Origin: Oscheius onirici
Lineage: Eukaryota > Nematoda > Chromadorea > Rhabditida > Rhabditidae
Assembly: GCA_932521025.1 (NCBI GenBank)
Contig: OW051471.1
Location: forward strand, 11,036,001 to 11,100,000
DNA: 64,000 bases
Direction: 5' to 3'
Part shown: positions 34,001-47,133 of the stretch, piece by piece
How positions within the stretch are numbered: the first letter of the stretch is position 1
How the letters are laid out: the number at the start of each line of letters is the position of its first letter
Notes under the pieces: model-generated
Database searches by the model: none
What the model was told of the DNA's origin: nothing
The model's input: only the letters and a program-made list of their open reading frames with translations
Position numbers and translations under genes: made by a program

Positions 34001-36060
34001 TAGGCCATCCAGGCTACAGATACACGTGATTCAAAAACCAGGGACTAGAAATAAATTTGAAGAGGGATCTAACGAAAGGTAGACAGAAAGAACATCGGAA
34101 GCTGAGCAACAACTGAAACCAATGGCAGATAGGAGTGCTAGGCCGAGGAAGACCAAGAAAAGAGTAAAAGGCAGTACTTTCTCAAGTTCCAGCTTCAAAA
34201 ACCGGGAATTTATACATTTTCATGTTCAATTCTCATGTTTCCGGCCAATTCATCAAAGAAACACAAAAGGGAACCCATCGATTTCTCAAGTTCAATTAAC
34301 CCGGCCATATAAGACTGCATTAAAGCGGGATGTTAAAAAGATGAGATCCGGTTCCGGGGGGAAGTCATAAAAAAGTTCTCCAATAGAAATTCCACCAAAC
34401 TTTGACCAGGAAAACTAAACCAATTTCCCCCGGAATTTGGGGCGGATTAGATGGCTGTAGCCGGAGCAAAACAAGCTCTAATGGGTCAACAAGTGTAGAA
34501 AAGAGGCTTTTGGTCAAAAAGTGACTGATTTTCTGGGAAATTCCACTGGAAAATCATGAAAAAGGCCTCTTTTTATCACTCAGAAAGAGTTTTTCACGAG
34601 TTTCTTATGTGGAAGGTGTAAAAATTTCAAATTAGAGGGCAACGTGGCAGCCTGCCAAATAAGAGCCCCGCCGGCCGCAGGAGCTAAGGCTTCCGATCGT
34701 GATGGGACCCGGGAAGAAAGTGAAATCGCGACTTTTAATTATTTTTTGACACTTTCTACCAAATTTTAGAATTTTGAGCTCAATTTTTGGGTTGAATAGA
34801 AAAGTGAACCGACCTGGAAGATGACGGAAGCACGGCTCGACGCTGGATGGAAGGGCGGGTCCTGAAAATTGAAAGTTGTAACTTTGAGTTGAAATATAGT
34901 GGTTTCAGAGTTTTGGAAGGTGAAAGTGAGGGAAATTTCCTAGCCAAGGAAGTACTAACATCGTCACGTTCTAGTAAGTTAGTCAGGTTTTCAATTCACT
35001 CACGATGCCAAGATCTCGGTCAGAGATAGCAGTACAGATCTATTGGAGAAAGTCACTGGGTACAAGGGTCAACTCAGTTGATCTGGTAGTCAGAAAATCA
35101 GTTTGTTCAGTCTCATCCCCAGCTCAGACCCAAGACCTGTGTAGAGAGTCTGCTAGGGTTGTCAGGTGGTCGGTAGCCGTTCAGTCAGACTGTCAGGTAG
35201 TCATTACCACGACTCTGATTGTAAGACAAAAATATCAACACAAACAGGTAGTTGGGACAGGTAGTCAAGTAGTCAAAAAAGACATTAGTTAGGTAGTCAA
35301 GTAACTGGGTAGTCAGGTGAAAGACAGGGAATTTTGGTAGTCAGGCAGTAAAGTAGTCAGATGGTTTCATCAAGATCTATGGTCAAGATAGCAACACGTT
35401 TGTCTCAGGAGAAAGTACGTTCCAGGGAAACTAGCAAACTGTTTAGGCAGAAACAAAAATTGGGTAGAAACACCAAAACTCAGGCAGAAGAGACGGAACT
35501 AACCTTCAAAGAGTAGCAGAATTCACAGAACTAAAGTTTGAAAGCGATTTGCAATTACTTCATTTTCGAAAAACAAACACAAACTTTGTGTAAACTTCGC
35601 TTTATTGTTTGATTTTTTGTAAATTGCGAAAACTACAAATTTACCTTACAATTAGAAAAGTTTCTATTTTCGCTTCTGGTAAAAAGAACACTAGAAAAAT
35701 GGGTGCCAAGGGTTAGAATCGGTAGGTTTTGATCATTAGAGACACTTTCTTGGTGTTTTTCAGAGAATCTTCCTAGCCGATAGATTACCAGTAGACAGAC
35801 ATGGGTATTACAGTACATTCCCAGTCGGCAGCATGTCATGGTCTAAACTAAGCTGTTTTCTATCTTTCAGATCTTAGTTTTTCTCAAAAAAAAATGAGTC
35901 GTGGTAACAACTGCTCAAGTTACACTCATGTTCCTTGAATTCGGTGAAAAAATGCTCACGCTTGTGGAACCAACTTGACAAACAATGACTTGTCTCTTTA
36001 CACTCGTTTAAAGCCTGGGAATTACCCACCCACTTCGGCCATTTTGTCAGTTGTGTCGAG
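31073..36060. other. Gene-poor region with purine-rich and low-complexity DNA
   Basis: No supported exons in 5 kb. 31.8-34.3 kb is purine-rich on the plus strand (many AGAGA and GGAAAG runs). 34980-35370 contains many degenerate GTAGTCA units. It may include promoter or 5' untranslated parts of the acyl-CoA synthetase gene. Short reading frames such as 33188-33397 and 35005-35292 reflect biased composition. Confidence 0.5.
34980..35370. repeat. Degenerate GGTAGTCA-type repeat
   Basis: Variants of GGTAGTCA, GTTAGTCA and CAGTCAG recur about a dozen times at irregular spacing, for example GGTAGTCAAGTAGTCA near 35260 and GGTAGTCAGGCAGTAAAGTA near 35336. This looks like a decayed simple repeat. 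Confidence 0.5.
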
Positions 36061-39041
36061 ATGAAACTACTGGTTCTTCTTGCTCTTCTCTTCGGCTCGT
36101 CTTCAGCCTTGGTGAGTTGGTAGTTTGGAGTCTGGCCAGGCAGACAAATAGGAGACTTCTGTTCTCTCCACTGTGAAATTTACAACCTTTCCTCCTTATC
36201 TCCCCCTTTTCATGTACAAAAAAGCAATGCTCTGTTTTCTGATACTGACTTTGTATAACAGTTTCAAGCAAGTTGTTTTATTGGGAACAAATTGCTCCAA
36301 CATGTTCATTGGGAAAGTCGGCAACATTGCGGCGAAGGGCTGATATAGACAGTTCTCTACGTGTTAAAACATTCGAAGAATCGGGGCCTACAGAAGATGT
36401 TTCGCGATGAGTCGCGAGATCTCTCTACTACTAAAGCGCAGTGGTGTCTGTCGTGGACTTTGTTTATTTGTTTGTCCGAGGCCACGAAATTTTGGTGTAT
36501 TGTTAAGAGTCGCCGTGTTCACCCAGACGACCCGGGTTCGACTCGTCCCCTCGCCAAATATTTTTGCTAAATTATTTTGAGTAGGAAATAGAGTCAGAGT
36601 AACCGGAAGGTGATCAGAAGAGACCGGTTGTTTTGTAGAGGACCAGAAGAGATCAAAAGAGCCCGGTTGACAGGGGAAGGGATCTAAAATATTAAAAAGC
36701 GACAGTGTTTGTGGCTGACTCTGTGACTGTGTTTGTCTGTTTGTCCGACGCCAAGAATTTTTGGTGTATTGCTAAGTCGCCATCTCCACCCAGACGACCC
36801 AGGTTCGATTCCTCTCCGCGCACTGGTTGATTTGTATAAGATCAGAGAGGAATCACATGGCCAGAAAATAGGAAAATTCGTATCAGTTCTTTAGAAGGGA
36901 AAGCATGGGAATTTGGGTAAGGAAGAAGGCGTGACAGGATCAGCAGAGATCGGTTGACTGGGGAAAGGAACAGAAGAGATCAAAAGAGATTGGTTGACTG
37001 GGGAAGGGATCAGAAAAGATCGGTTGACTGGGGGAAGGGACCACAAGGAATCGGTTGACTGGGGAAGGGATCAGAAGGGATCAAAAGAGATCGGTTGACT
37101 GGGAAAGGGATCAGAAGAGATCGGTTGACTAGGGAAGGGATCAGAGAAAACACAAGTAAAGAAAGCCGCGGACAGGCGGCGAAGCCGGCTGGTCTCTACT
37201 ATCTAAAGCGCAATGGTGTCTGTCGTGGACTCTCTTTGGATGTTTGTTTGTTCGAGGCCACGAACAAGTTAGTTTTTCTTAGGATTTGATAGTTAGTTTT
37301 GAACTTAGAGCGGGAACGAAAAATCTAATGCTTGGACAACATTCTTCGTACTTCTGGGCCGGGCGGCGACAGCCGTCGTAGACGGCTGGTGTCTAACTAA
37401 AAGTATAGAACTCAGACGAATTAAACTCATGTGAAGCATTGTTCTTTGGTACAAACAGAGCACAGACAACTTTTATTCAATTGCTTGAAAAAGGTGGGCG
37501 CAAAAGACGACGCTGTTATCTTCTTTAGATGGTCCCTGGATGTGGGGATGTAGGATACGTAGATCTTAAATACCAGATTGCTATCATCCTGAGTCTGGAT
37601 AAAAAACAGCTGCTTTCAAAGCTGCGGCCAGCACACCCACCGGCAAATTTAGTGCGAGTGTGACGTTGGCATAGTCAAACTGAAATTTTAAGGTCTGGTT
37701 AACTTACAAGACGACCTGTCCATGGATTGCAGTCACACTAGGCCATTTTTAAAGATAGTCAGCCCTCTTGCAACATATCAGCTCAATCCAACAACCATTC
37801 ATGTAAGGAATGGCTGAAATCAGTGGCTGTTAGTAAAATTCTGTAACAAGAGAAAAGAAAGAGCTGGTGGGCAAAACGGCGCAGATTTGGGAAATGACGA
37901 AGCATTGTTATTGCCTTGTCTGTGGGCAAATGACAGCGCATTGTTGCTGCCGGTCCGTGAAAAAATTTATACGAATCGGGAAAGAACTGTTCAAGTTGAT
38001 ACACGGGGGACTGATTCTTTTGAAAGTCTTCCAGTTCCAAGACGAAAAACAAAATCCGTGGTGGGTTTCGAGGGCGTTCTTTCAAGCTCTGTTATTCAAA
38101 GACCGCCAGCATTGAAATCTTCTTATTGTTAGGAAACAAATTTAATTTATTTGCTTATCAAGCGTTCATCGCTAGAGCGTCTCTTCTATCAGCCTCCCAT
38201 TTGATCCCATCTCCAGAAAACTTGGTTGTTGAGCCTCAAGCTATCATCCCATCATACATGCTGTCTTCCCGGCCTTCTTCTGCCTTCTAAAGGGGACCAT
38301 TCTGAGCAAATCATCGCCCAATCATCGTGTCCTTTTAGGCTTATCTTTCTAGCCCATTTCAACTTGTTCATCTGGACAGTCTGTATAGGAAAAAAAACAA
38401 CAAACAAATACAAATTCTTTAGTTATCGGTATCGTTCAAAAAATGATCGCTTTCAGTTTCGCTGGAGAGCAGGTAACAATCTTACCTGGGCCAATGGATG
38501 CTCTTTCTCGGCCGAGTCCCTGCATGTTTTTAAAGTAGCAGGAGAAGATTGTGGAAAAATGTGCGAGCTGGACTACTTCTGTACTCATTTCGCCTGGAGG
38601 GATAATGAGAATGAGCCGAAAGGAGACTGTGCTCTGATGCGAGGCTCCAGCAACCTTGCTCACAAGCTGGAGGATAATCCTACTAAAATCTGTGGAAAAA
38701 TGAACAAGATGAATGGGGTGAGTAGAGAGACTGAGGAACAGAAAGACAGACAGGCAATTTGAAAACTACAAAAATGCCAGGGCTGGATCACTGCTAAAGA
38801 TGAAGTCATGTGGGCCAAGGGATGTGAACTTGGTGGAAATGTGAAAGATGTCAAAGATATTTTCGCCCACCAGTGCGGCTATACCTGCTCACAGCACGAT
38901 GACTGTACCCACTTTCTGTGGAAGCCAATTACCGATGACCGAGGAGAAGGAAAATGTATTTTGAAGACCGGCTACAATCAGAATATGAAGCCGACAGTTG
39001 CGGACAAGGAATACGTTTGCGGATTTATCAATGTTCAATAA
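36061..39041 (+). CDS. Secreted PAN/apple-like domain protein
   Basis: Exon 1 (36061-36111) encodes a signal peptide MKLLVLLALLFGSSSAL and ends at GTGAGT. Exon 2 (38457-38717) begins in matching phase, FRWRAGNNLTWANGCSF, and includes CGKMCELDYFCTHFAWRDN, GDCALMRG and ICGKMN. Exon 3 (38781-39041) repeats the pattern with WAKGCELGGN, CGYTCSQHDDCTHFLWKP, GEGKCILKTG and YVCGFINVQ. Two units of Cys..C..C..CTHF.W.....G.C.L..G fit PAN/apple modules, which bind proteins or sugars. The 2.3-kb intron joining exon 1 to exon 2 is unusually long here and full of repeats, so that link rests on signal peptide and phase. A fragment of exon 3 recurs at 48.9 kb. Confidence 0.7.
36421..36552 (+). repeat. SINE-like dispersed repeat with Pol III box-like motifs
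   Basis: It begins CTCTCTACTACTAAAGCGCA, contains GCGCAGTGGTG resembling an A box, and about 90 bases on has CCCGGGTTCGACTCG resembling a B box. A related copy follows at about 36700-36830 with CCAGGTTCGATTCC, an exact B-box match. 5'-part copies lie at 37192-37264 and 42263-42297, and reversed pieces at 10959-10984 and 11103-11130. The tRNA-derived nature is inferred. Confidence 0.55.
36590..37150 (+). repeat. Degenerate minisatellite
   Basis: The core GATCGGTTGACTGGGGAAGG followed by GATCAGAA(G/A) repeats about six times between 36945 and 37145. Unit length varies from about 30 to 55 bases because AGATCAAAAG is sometimes inserted. More diverged copies occur at 36605-36690. It sits in the long intron of the PAN gene. 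Confidence 0.75.
36700..36830 (+). repeat. Second SINE-like copy
   Basis: It shares TTTGTCCGA.GCCA.GAA.TTTTGGTGTATTG, TCGCC and CACCCAGACGACCC with the copy at 36421, and ends with the B-box-like GGTTCGATTCC. The first 40 bases are more diverged. Confidence 0.5.
37192..37264 (+). repeat. 5' part of the SINE-like repeat
   Basis: TCTCTACTATCTAAAGCGCA, TGGTGTCTGTCGTGGAC and TTCGAGGCCACGAA match 36421-36488. The B-box part is absent. It directly follows the minisatellite. Confidence 0.55.
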
Positions 39042-39042
39042 A
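39037..39042 (+). terminator. Poly(A) signal overlapping the PAN gene stop codon
   Basis: AATAAA at 39037-39042 contains the TAA stop at 39039-39041, so coding end and processing signal overlap. Confidence 0.55.
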
Positions 39043-39698
39043 AAGATAGTGAAACTGAGGCACTAAAATTATGCACTCTGTATCTCACTCTCTCTCTCTT
39101 TCTCTTACATTCCGTCTCTCTGCTCATATGCCAGATTCCTTCAGATTTCCATTTCTGGTTGTTGAAAAAGTGCTTGTGTTACTTTTCTTCTTCCATGAGA
39201 AACAAAGCGTCGAGCTCCGTCGACAGAGGCAGAAAACATAGATGTTTTTAGCTCATGAAGCTACTGATTCTCTCTTTCGTGACCATTTCACTTTAGGGCT
39301 AGAGACATTGCCGCGCTTTTTAGAGTTTCGCTTATTTTTTTAAATATTAATTTTTGAAGCGTTTTAAAATAGTTTAGATTCTAAATAGTCAAAATTATGC
39401 TATGTCATGCCTTTTAAAGCTAAGATAAAATTTTGACAAGTTCTGACAAGAATCTATCCCAACAGAATTCAGTTCAAGGAGAGTCGTCATGAAGGTTAGT
39501 TGGCTCTTTCGATTTCTTTCTGTTCTATTTGTTCCATTGTCCGTCCCTGTTCTCCTCTTGGCAGAATTACCAGTCTTTTTCCTTGTTCACGAACTTCTGT
39601 CTTTTTCGTCACTTGCAAAGTTAATAGTCACATTTCTCTCTGTCTCGCCTCCCTGTCCCATAATAGCATTGCTTGAACAACTTTGATTGTTTTCAAAG

Positions 39699-39900
39699 GC
39701 GCGTGAGGAAAGGAGCCGACCAGGCAGCAAAAGTGATGGCCCACATGCCCAAGCACATCCACAAACTAGAAGCGGCTGACCGAAGAATTGGACTTGTCAC
39801 ACCGATCGTCGACCCCAATCATCAGAGCGTTGTGCTGCCGGTAAGTTGCTTTTGGTTTTTCCACCTTTGCAACAGAACAGTAGTCTGATTAATGGGGGCA
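39699..39900 (+). pseudogene. Copied fragment of acyl-CoA synthetase exon 1 and its intron
   Basis: The peptide IGLVTPIVDPNHQSVVLP matches IGRVTPLVDPNHQSDVLP at the end of exon 1 of the synthetase at 30.9 kb. Similarity continues past the splice donor into the intron (CTTTTGGTTT and TTTGCAACAGA). The upstream part (RKGADQAAKVMAHMPKHIHK) is open but unfamiliar. No further synthetase exons follow; the next coding-like sequence is the dead GDP-mannose dehydratase. A possible first exon is ATGAAG at 39489, but the join is not in phase. Confidence 0.65.
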
Positions 39901-40401
39901 GAGGTCTTGTGTTCAAAGCTAAAACGTCGGGAGTAATAGAGGATCGAGCAGGAATGAAAGACAAACAGAGAGATTCTTCCAATTTCTTACTGTTCTATTT
40001 GTTCCATTGGTGGGTAGAAGCTATTATCGCCAACCGCCCCAGTCCAATAGAGCCCCCCCCCCCAGCATGCACGATGTTTACAACGTAATTTGAAAATCCG
40101 AAATTCGAATTTTGGCATTTTCTTTTTTCGATTTTCTCCTTCTCTTACATCTGTCTCTTGCATCTGCATCATTTTTTTTTATTTTTCGCTATTTTCTGCT
40201 TCTTTTTTGTCGAAAAGTTGTTCTAGACGTTGAAAAACATTTTATATGAAAAATCCCAAAAAAAATCATGTTTATTCCAGCAAAAAATGCTATTTCCTTT
40301 GACTTCTTCATTTTTCAACAAGTTTCACTGAAATTTCACCACTTTTCTGAAAGCAATGCTAAAATCTAACTTTCACCCCCACTCACTCACCTTTCTTCCA
40401 G

Positions 40402-41996
<1,595 letters not shown>

Positions 41997-42819
41997 ATTT
42001 TCTATTTTTCCGTTCCTTGTGGGTCAATCTACACTCTTCTGGCTGTGATATTTTTCCGATTCTTTTCATTGTCTCTCGGAGTCGTTTCTAATAAACGGGA
42101 TGTTTTGTCTGTTTTTTTAGTCTGCAACGGAAAATTCGTCAGTCGGGAAATGGGTGAAAAACGGTTGAAGGTCTACGAGGCTTTGACCGGTCAAAAAGGG
42201 TGAACCCGGTGGCAGCTGGCAATAAATCTGAAGGAAATGGGAAAAATAGAAGGAGATAATTATCTCTCTACAACGAAAGCGCAGTGGTGTCTGTCCATCC
42301 GTCCGTGTAGATGAACACGTCAAGACAAGCTGAATGTAAAGAGATTGCTCAAGTGTGGTAATTGAGAAACAAGCTGAACCCTTCCAAAAGATTAGTGTTA
42401 CTTGAACAAGCTAATGCTGACTATGGTACCAGTTATAGAGTGAACATCAAGCGAAAAGGCGGTGTTGACTGGTACCGTATTGTTAGAAACAAAGGCTCGT
42501 AATGAATCCAGCAAAAACGTGTCTGAAGAAAAGATTGTTGATGTTGAAAGCACATCTGAAAAGATATATTCACAACGGTAGAAAAACACTAGTCTCCGAC
42601 CGATACCAAAAGCAAGAGATCAACGCCTATCCTCGTTTTCCTCCCGATACATTGAGTCGCTATGATAAGGATGGATTTCGAACAGATCAGAGGGCGCGGC
42701 CAATAAAAGTTACGGTCATCCCCTTGGGCTTAGTCTGCGTCCACCGGTAAAAGTGCATGCGACATGCGACTATTACTGTTTCTCGGTTGGTCAACAGCTA
42801 TCTCTCGTTTTATATCTTA
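41997..42819. other. Intergenic with a SINE-like fragment
   Basis: 42263-42297 holds TCTCTACAACGAAAGCGCAG followed by TGGTGTCTGTC, the same start as the repeat at 36421. No supported gene. The reading frame at 42502-42750 shows no family features. Confidence 0.45.
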
Positions 42820-45800
42820 ATGAGACATCTTCTAGGTATTCTATTCTACACAGTCGACTGTTCTCTTCGAAAAGATGAATTCTCCAAAAAGGCAAAAGAT
42901 GTCAAGCTGTCCCCTCAACAAATCAAACGAGTTGAGCAGATGCACTACGGCTGGTATGTTCAAGCTGTCAGTGCTCTTCTGGGAGCATTGGGGAAGGAAC
43001 TCTACATGAAAATGAACAGGTTTGTACACTTTTGATTCGTTGTTTGAAATGCTTCTTCTAATTGCTACTTGATTCTTTTACTTTACTTGTCTGCTTCCTG
43101 TTACTGGCTCCCGTTCAAGAAGTGGGCAAGATTCGGTTAATTTATTCGGTAGTTGTAACACAAACTTGAATTGTAAGTTGGCGGTTTTTGCATTCATCTA
43201 TCAAAAGTTTTTTGTTCTAAAAGATACAGTATCAGGACAAAATCTCATTCGCTATCATTTCTTTTACGCACGTATTTTACGTCACTTTCACGGCCTTTGG
43301 AGATCGCATTTCTCCCATTCAATCACGATCTAATGATCGTTAAAATATGTTACTGGTTGGCCTCAACTATCAGAATAAGTAGGTCAATTTCTTTAAGTCT
43401 GATTGATGCGGCGTCGAATGATGTAAGTAGAGTCGTAATTTGCATAACGACAAAATGAATTCTGCTAAAAACTTAGGGAAACTTCAGAAAGAATCGAAAA
43501 GCGTTTGTTGCATGTCTTGACTCAATCGACACCGAGCACGACATAAAGAATGGAGCGGCATGTTTGGTCAAGGCATTTGACGGAAAACTTGTGAGCTTTT
43601 CTAATATTTTTAAACCTCTGTGTTTCAGATAAATTCTTTTCCTGAAGCTGCTTATTCTCCTCAATTCGACTTTGTCGGAAAAAGTGGAAATGATATGCCT
43701 GAAACGAAGCTCACACCCAAGAGACTCAAGTTCAAAAATGAGATGAGGACCATTTTGAGAAAAAGAACTATCAAGAAACTTTTGAAGCATCAGAAGTCAA
43801 AGCTAGCATTCAAACCGCCAAAGTTTCGAAGGTTTGACAGAGGTCAAAGACTAATTCAAATAAATTCCAGCCCAATTCGTATTTCAATGACAGAAGGATC
43901 CAGAGAATGGTTCAGAAGAAGAGTCAGAAGAAACATTCTGTCTCTATACACCAATGTAAGTCTAGACAACGGTCAAAAGTAGTCTCGCTACGAGATCAGT
44001 CGGTAAAGTACGAAACACGAACGGCCGAAAGGTCGTAATGCTCAGAAAGTCAAGGTTTTGGCTGATTGATAGGAGTAATTCTTTGCTTCAAAGAGTGCTT
44101 TCAGGATGAGACCAAAAAAGAAGCTAAACGAGTAGACAAAATGGACTCACTGTGGAAAATAAAAACTATGGATCATGCGCCTGCTTTGAAAGATACCCCT
44201 GCTCATAAATCACCTGTCAAAGTTGGTCTTTTGTTTACTCCAGAGACAATACTTGTAGGCTGTAACAGACTTACTGGGAGGTGTTGTTCGGCTAGTGAAG
44301 AATCAGACGACAGGAGAACAAAAAACTCTTCGGGATTCTTACAAGAAACTGACGGAGGTTGGTCATTATCGTTCCAGAGAAAATATTTTGGAACAGTTAC
44401 AAGACATGGTTACAAACCGTAACCGAGATGGACAGTTTAAACACAGAATGTTGGACATGGTCCTGGGAAAGAACCATCCGTTGAGGAGAAAGAAGACTTT
44501 TACCGAAAAGTTGGTCATTTTACATTTTCATTCAAAACATTTTAATTCCGATTCCGAGATATGGTTCCAGCAGGAATGGTCGATAAGAATCTTTATGGAC
44601 TTGTCGAAACTGTAGCCAAACACCAGAAAGATGTGAATTATAGTCTCCTGTCTCCGCGTTTCTTTCCTCTCCTACCTGACAAGTACAGCAACAAAAAGTT
44701 TGTCTTCTTTATGACTTTCATAAACTTTACAGACCGATTCTATCGCCGAATTTATTCCCATTGTACAATGACAATACCGGGAACAGTATTCTCCCGGTTC
44801 CAGAAATGCTAGAAAAATCGGGAATGAGAAAGCAGGACAGGACAAATGTTCTGGAGTTGATCATGGATGCTTCAGGTAGAGTATCTTTTTTCCTTCTCTG
44901 TGGCAACACCTTTGAAATGAATTTTCAGGCGTCAACGAAGTTGTGGACGACGCGATGGAACTTGTGAAAAACATTGGAGCAACTGGATTCGGAAAAGATA
45001 TTCTGGACATTACCAGAGCCGTTGACAGTGCTTTCCTTGATCTCAAGCAATCGTTCAGTAAACGACAAAAGCGGGACATTTCAAGCAAACAATATGCCTT
45101 TCTGAACAAAGATCAACTGAAACAACTTTATGGATCTCAAGGTATAAAGACATGAAACTTCGCACATGATTCAGGAATCTACAACAATTCAAACGTCGAT
45201 TTCCCGTTTGATATTGAGCAGTATGGAAACTGGACATATAAACAGAAGCAGGATTCTTTGAAACGAACAGTGCGACTGCTGGCCAAAGAAGGAACTCCGA
45301 GAGTCAAAAGAACGATTGAGGTTAGAGTCTTGAGACACACTACACTGGCTCCTTTCGGCTTTTCTCCTACTGTTGGAGTTGTGAGTTTCATTCTATATTT
45401 AACCAAGATATTTAGTTCAACATCCTCGGACCTCTAACTCTGTCTCCAAACATTTTCTCGCCTTCTGTCGTCGCTCCACTGCTACTCAGTCCTCCAGTCA
45501 TTTCACCGCAGGTATTTCTTTTCATGTCATTTCTAAAAGAAGCTTTTTAGGTCGGTGATCCACTGATTTTGTCTCCCTACTTCCTTGGCCCTAACACCAT
45601 CTCAGCAGCTGTCTTCAATGCGTACGTCTTGTCTCCCTACGTTCTGTCACCCAACGTCATCAATCCTTACGTACTTTCTCCGCTTATTCTTTCCCCGTAT
45701 GTGCTGTGCCCTGACGTTCTGTCTCCGACAATTTTATCCGGAGCCATTCTTAGTCCCTCAGTTGCTTCACCAGCCGTTTTTACCGAATCAGCTCTAGCTG

Positions 45801-45832
45801 CTGCAGTTCTTTCTCCATCAATATTTTCGTAA
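42820..45832 (+). CDS. MLT-10-like moulting-associated secreted protein
   Basis: Multi-exon. The start MRHLLGILFYTVDCS is a weak signal peptide, followed by SLRKDEFSKKAKDVKLSP and MHYGWYVQAVSALLGALGK. Further exons give CLDSIDTEHDIKNGAACLVK, SQFDFVGK-type and PKRLKFKNEMRTIL segments, YKKLTEVGHYRSRENILEQL, PLYNDNTGNSILPVPEMLEK and VNEVVDDAMELVKNIG. The tail has the hallmark repeat: ILSPYFLGPNTISAAVFNAY, VLSPYVLSPNVINPYVLSPL, ILSPYVLCPDVLSPTILSG, ending VLSPSIFS. This combination is that of the nematode MLT-10 family, hypodermal proteins needed for moulting. Introns are about 40-55 bases apart from the first. No lesion seen, though some joins, such as the 42-base intron at 43832, are by phase only. 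Confidence 0.85.
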
Positions 45833-45920
45833 CGAAGGTTGATGTTAATAATTGTTATTTTTCATTGATTAAAGAGACTACATGATCAGTTACTGTTCAT
45901 TTCAATGAGATTCACTCAGT

Positions 45921-47133
45921 TCAGATTCCTTCGGAATACGCAGATGACGGAGTGACACTAATGGGTTGTTTGTGAACCATCTTGACAGCTCTCCACAGTC
46001 GGATCAAGTACTGTCGGTTCAAAAAGTAGATGACTACCAGCGGTTCCAAACATGGATAGATCAAAATGGCCAGCATCATGATGTCGGCTCCGCTGAAAAG
46101 AATATTTTGTTGGGTCACAGAAACTGCTACTTTCTGAAGCTGAAAAAGAATGGAGCAATCAGAAGAACAGCACAGGGAGTGTGAAGTAGAAAGAGCGGTA
46201 TGACTGTCTGTACAATGAGCATGGTGAAGAGGGTCTGTTGCATTTCTCTCGTTTTTCTGCTTACAGTCGACTTGAAACTCTGAAACGATTCCGTTGCTCT
46301 CACAATGATTTTCATTACATTGATCTTTTTGTGGATTTTGAGGCCACATATCACCATGACCGTCATGACGGTAGCATTGCAGCCAAGCAGAAACGAAACA
46401 CCCAAGATACCACACCAACGAGTCACTTCCTCTCCGTCGGGTGAAGTTTTCTAAAAGATCTTATTATGAGGAAAGAATAGAAACGGACAGCATAAAGCAT
46501 AGCGATTCCGTGAAGTTGGCTCGGAGAAAGACCCAAGTCGTAGTTGGTGTCGTTGCTCAAAGCATTGTAAACATCGGTGTCAAAGGACAACATGAAGACA
46601 AAGTTGGCGATGTGGATACAAACGTAGACTGGGATAGAAATGAACAAAATGATGAAAATATTTTTGGATGTCAGCAGAAATTGCATGTTTTCTCGACAGA
46701 GGAGGATGTATCGATAGAGAAAATGGAGAGCTTCGATGAGAACTTGACACCTACAAGTTCATTTTGTCTCGTGATGATGATAAACTGACATAAATATTGT
46801 ACACAGCCAAACTCCAAAGAAGGTCGCAAAGAATTCTCCCCAGTCCTTGGCACCGCCGCTAACATACACAATGGCTATCTTGTAACTTGTGTAGAAACGC
46901 TGAACAGTCGTTTTTCGGTTCGCGTTTTGTTGTAAACTTACAGGCAAAGAAAAGGTGTCGACAAAATAGTGCAGCATATTTGTAGTCGAAAAGGACAACA
47001 TGATTATTTTGAACGAGCCGAGACTGTACTTGGACTTGATTACGGTAATAGGGACGATGACCAGGTTGAGGATTGCGGCTATTACACAGCCGACGGAGGT
47101 GACATCTTGGTACAAACCTTCGGGGATCAGCAT
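45921..47133 (-). CDS. Seven-helix G-protein-coupled receptor of nematode chemoreceptor type
   Basis: The start MLIPEGLYQDVTSVGCVIAA runs straight into the first span (AILNLVIVPITVI). Further spans are seen in IIMLSFSTTNMLHYFV, FFATFFGVWLCTIFMSVY, NIFIILFISIPVYVCIHIAN, GILGVSFLLGCNATVMTVMV, and TLFTMLIVQTVIPLFLLHTP. The last is MMLAILIYPCLEPLVVIYFL, followed by NRQYLIRLWRAVK. Short first loop, FLYRY-type motif after the third span, and YP..EP.. in the seventh fit the STR/SRD/SRJ families expressed in sensory neurons. About five exons. It faces the MLT-10-like gene tail to tail, 88 bases apart. Confidence 0.82.

Noticed and set aside
36534..36552. A tRNA gene suggested by GGTTCGACTCG
   Set aside because: No anticodon stem or acceptor stem could be drawn around it. 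A SINE-like B box explains it better.
43620..43982. Reading frame running straight through 43832-43873
   Set aside because: I prefer a 42-base intron with GT and CCAG ends there, since the in-between peptide is not needed and the tail frame is kept. I am not certain.
45966..46788. Plus-strand reading frames at 45.97-46.79 kb
   Set aside because: They are antisense to the chemoreceptor exons, which show clear membrane spans.
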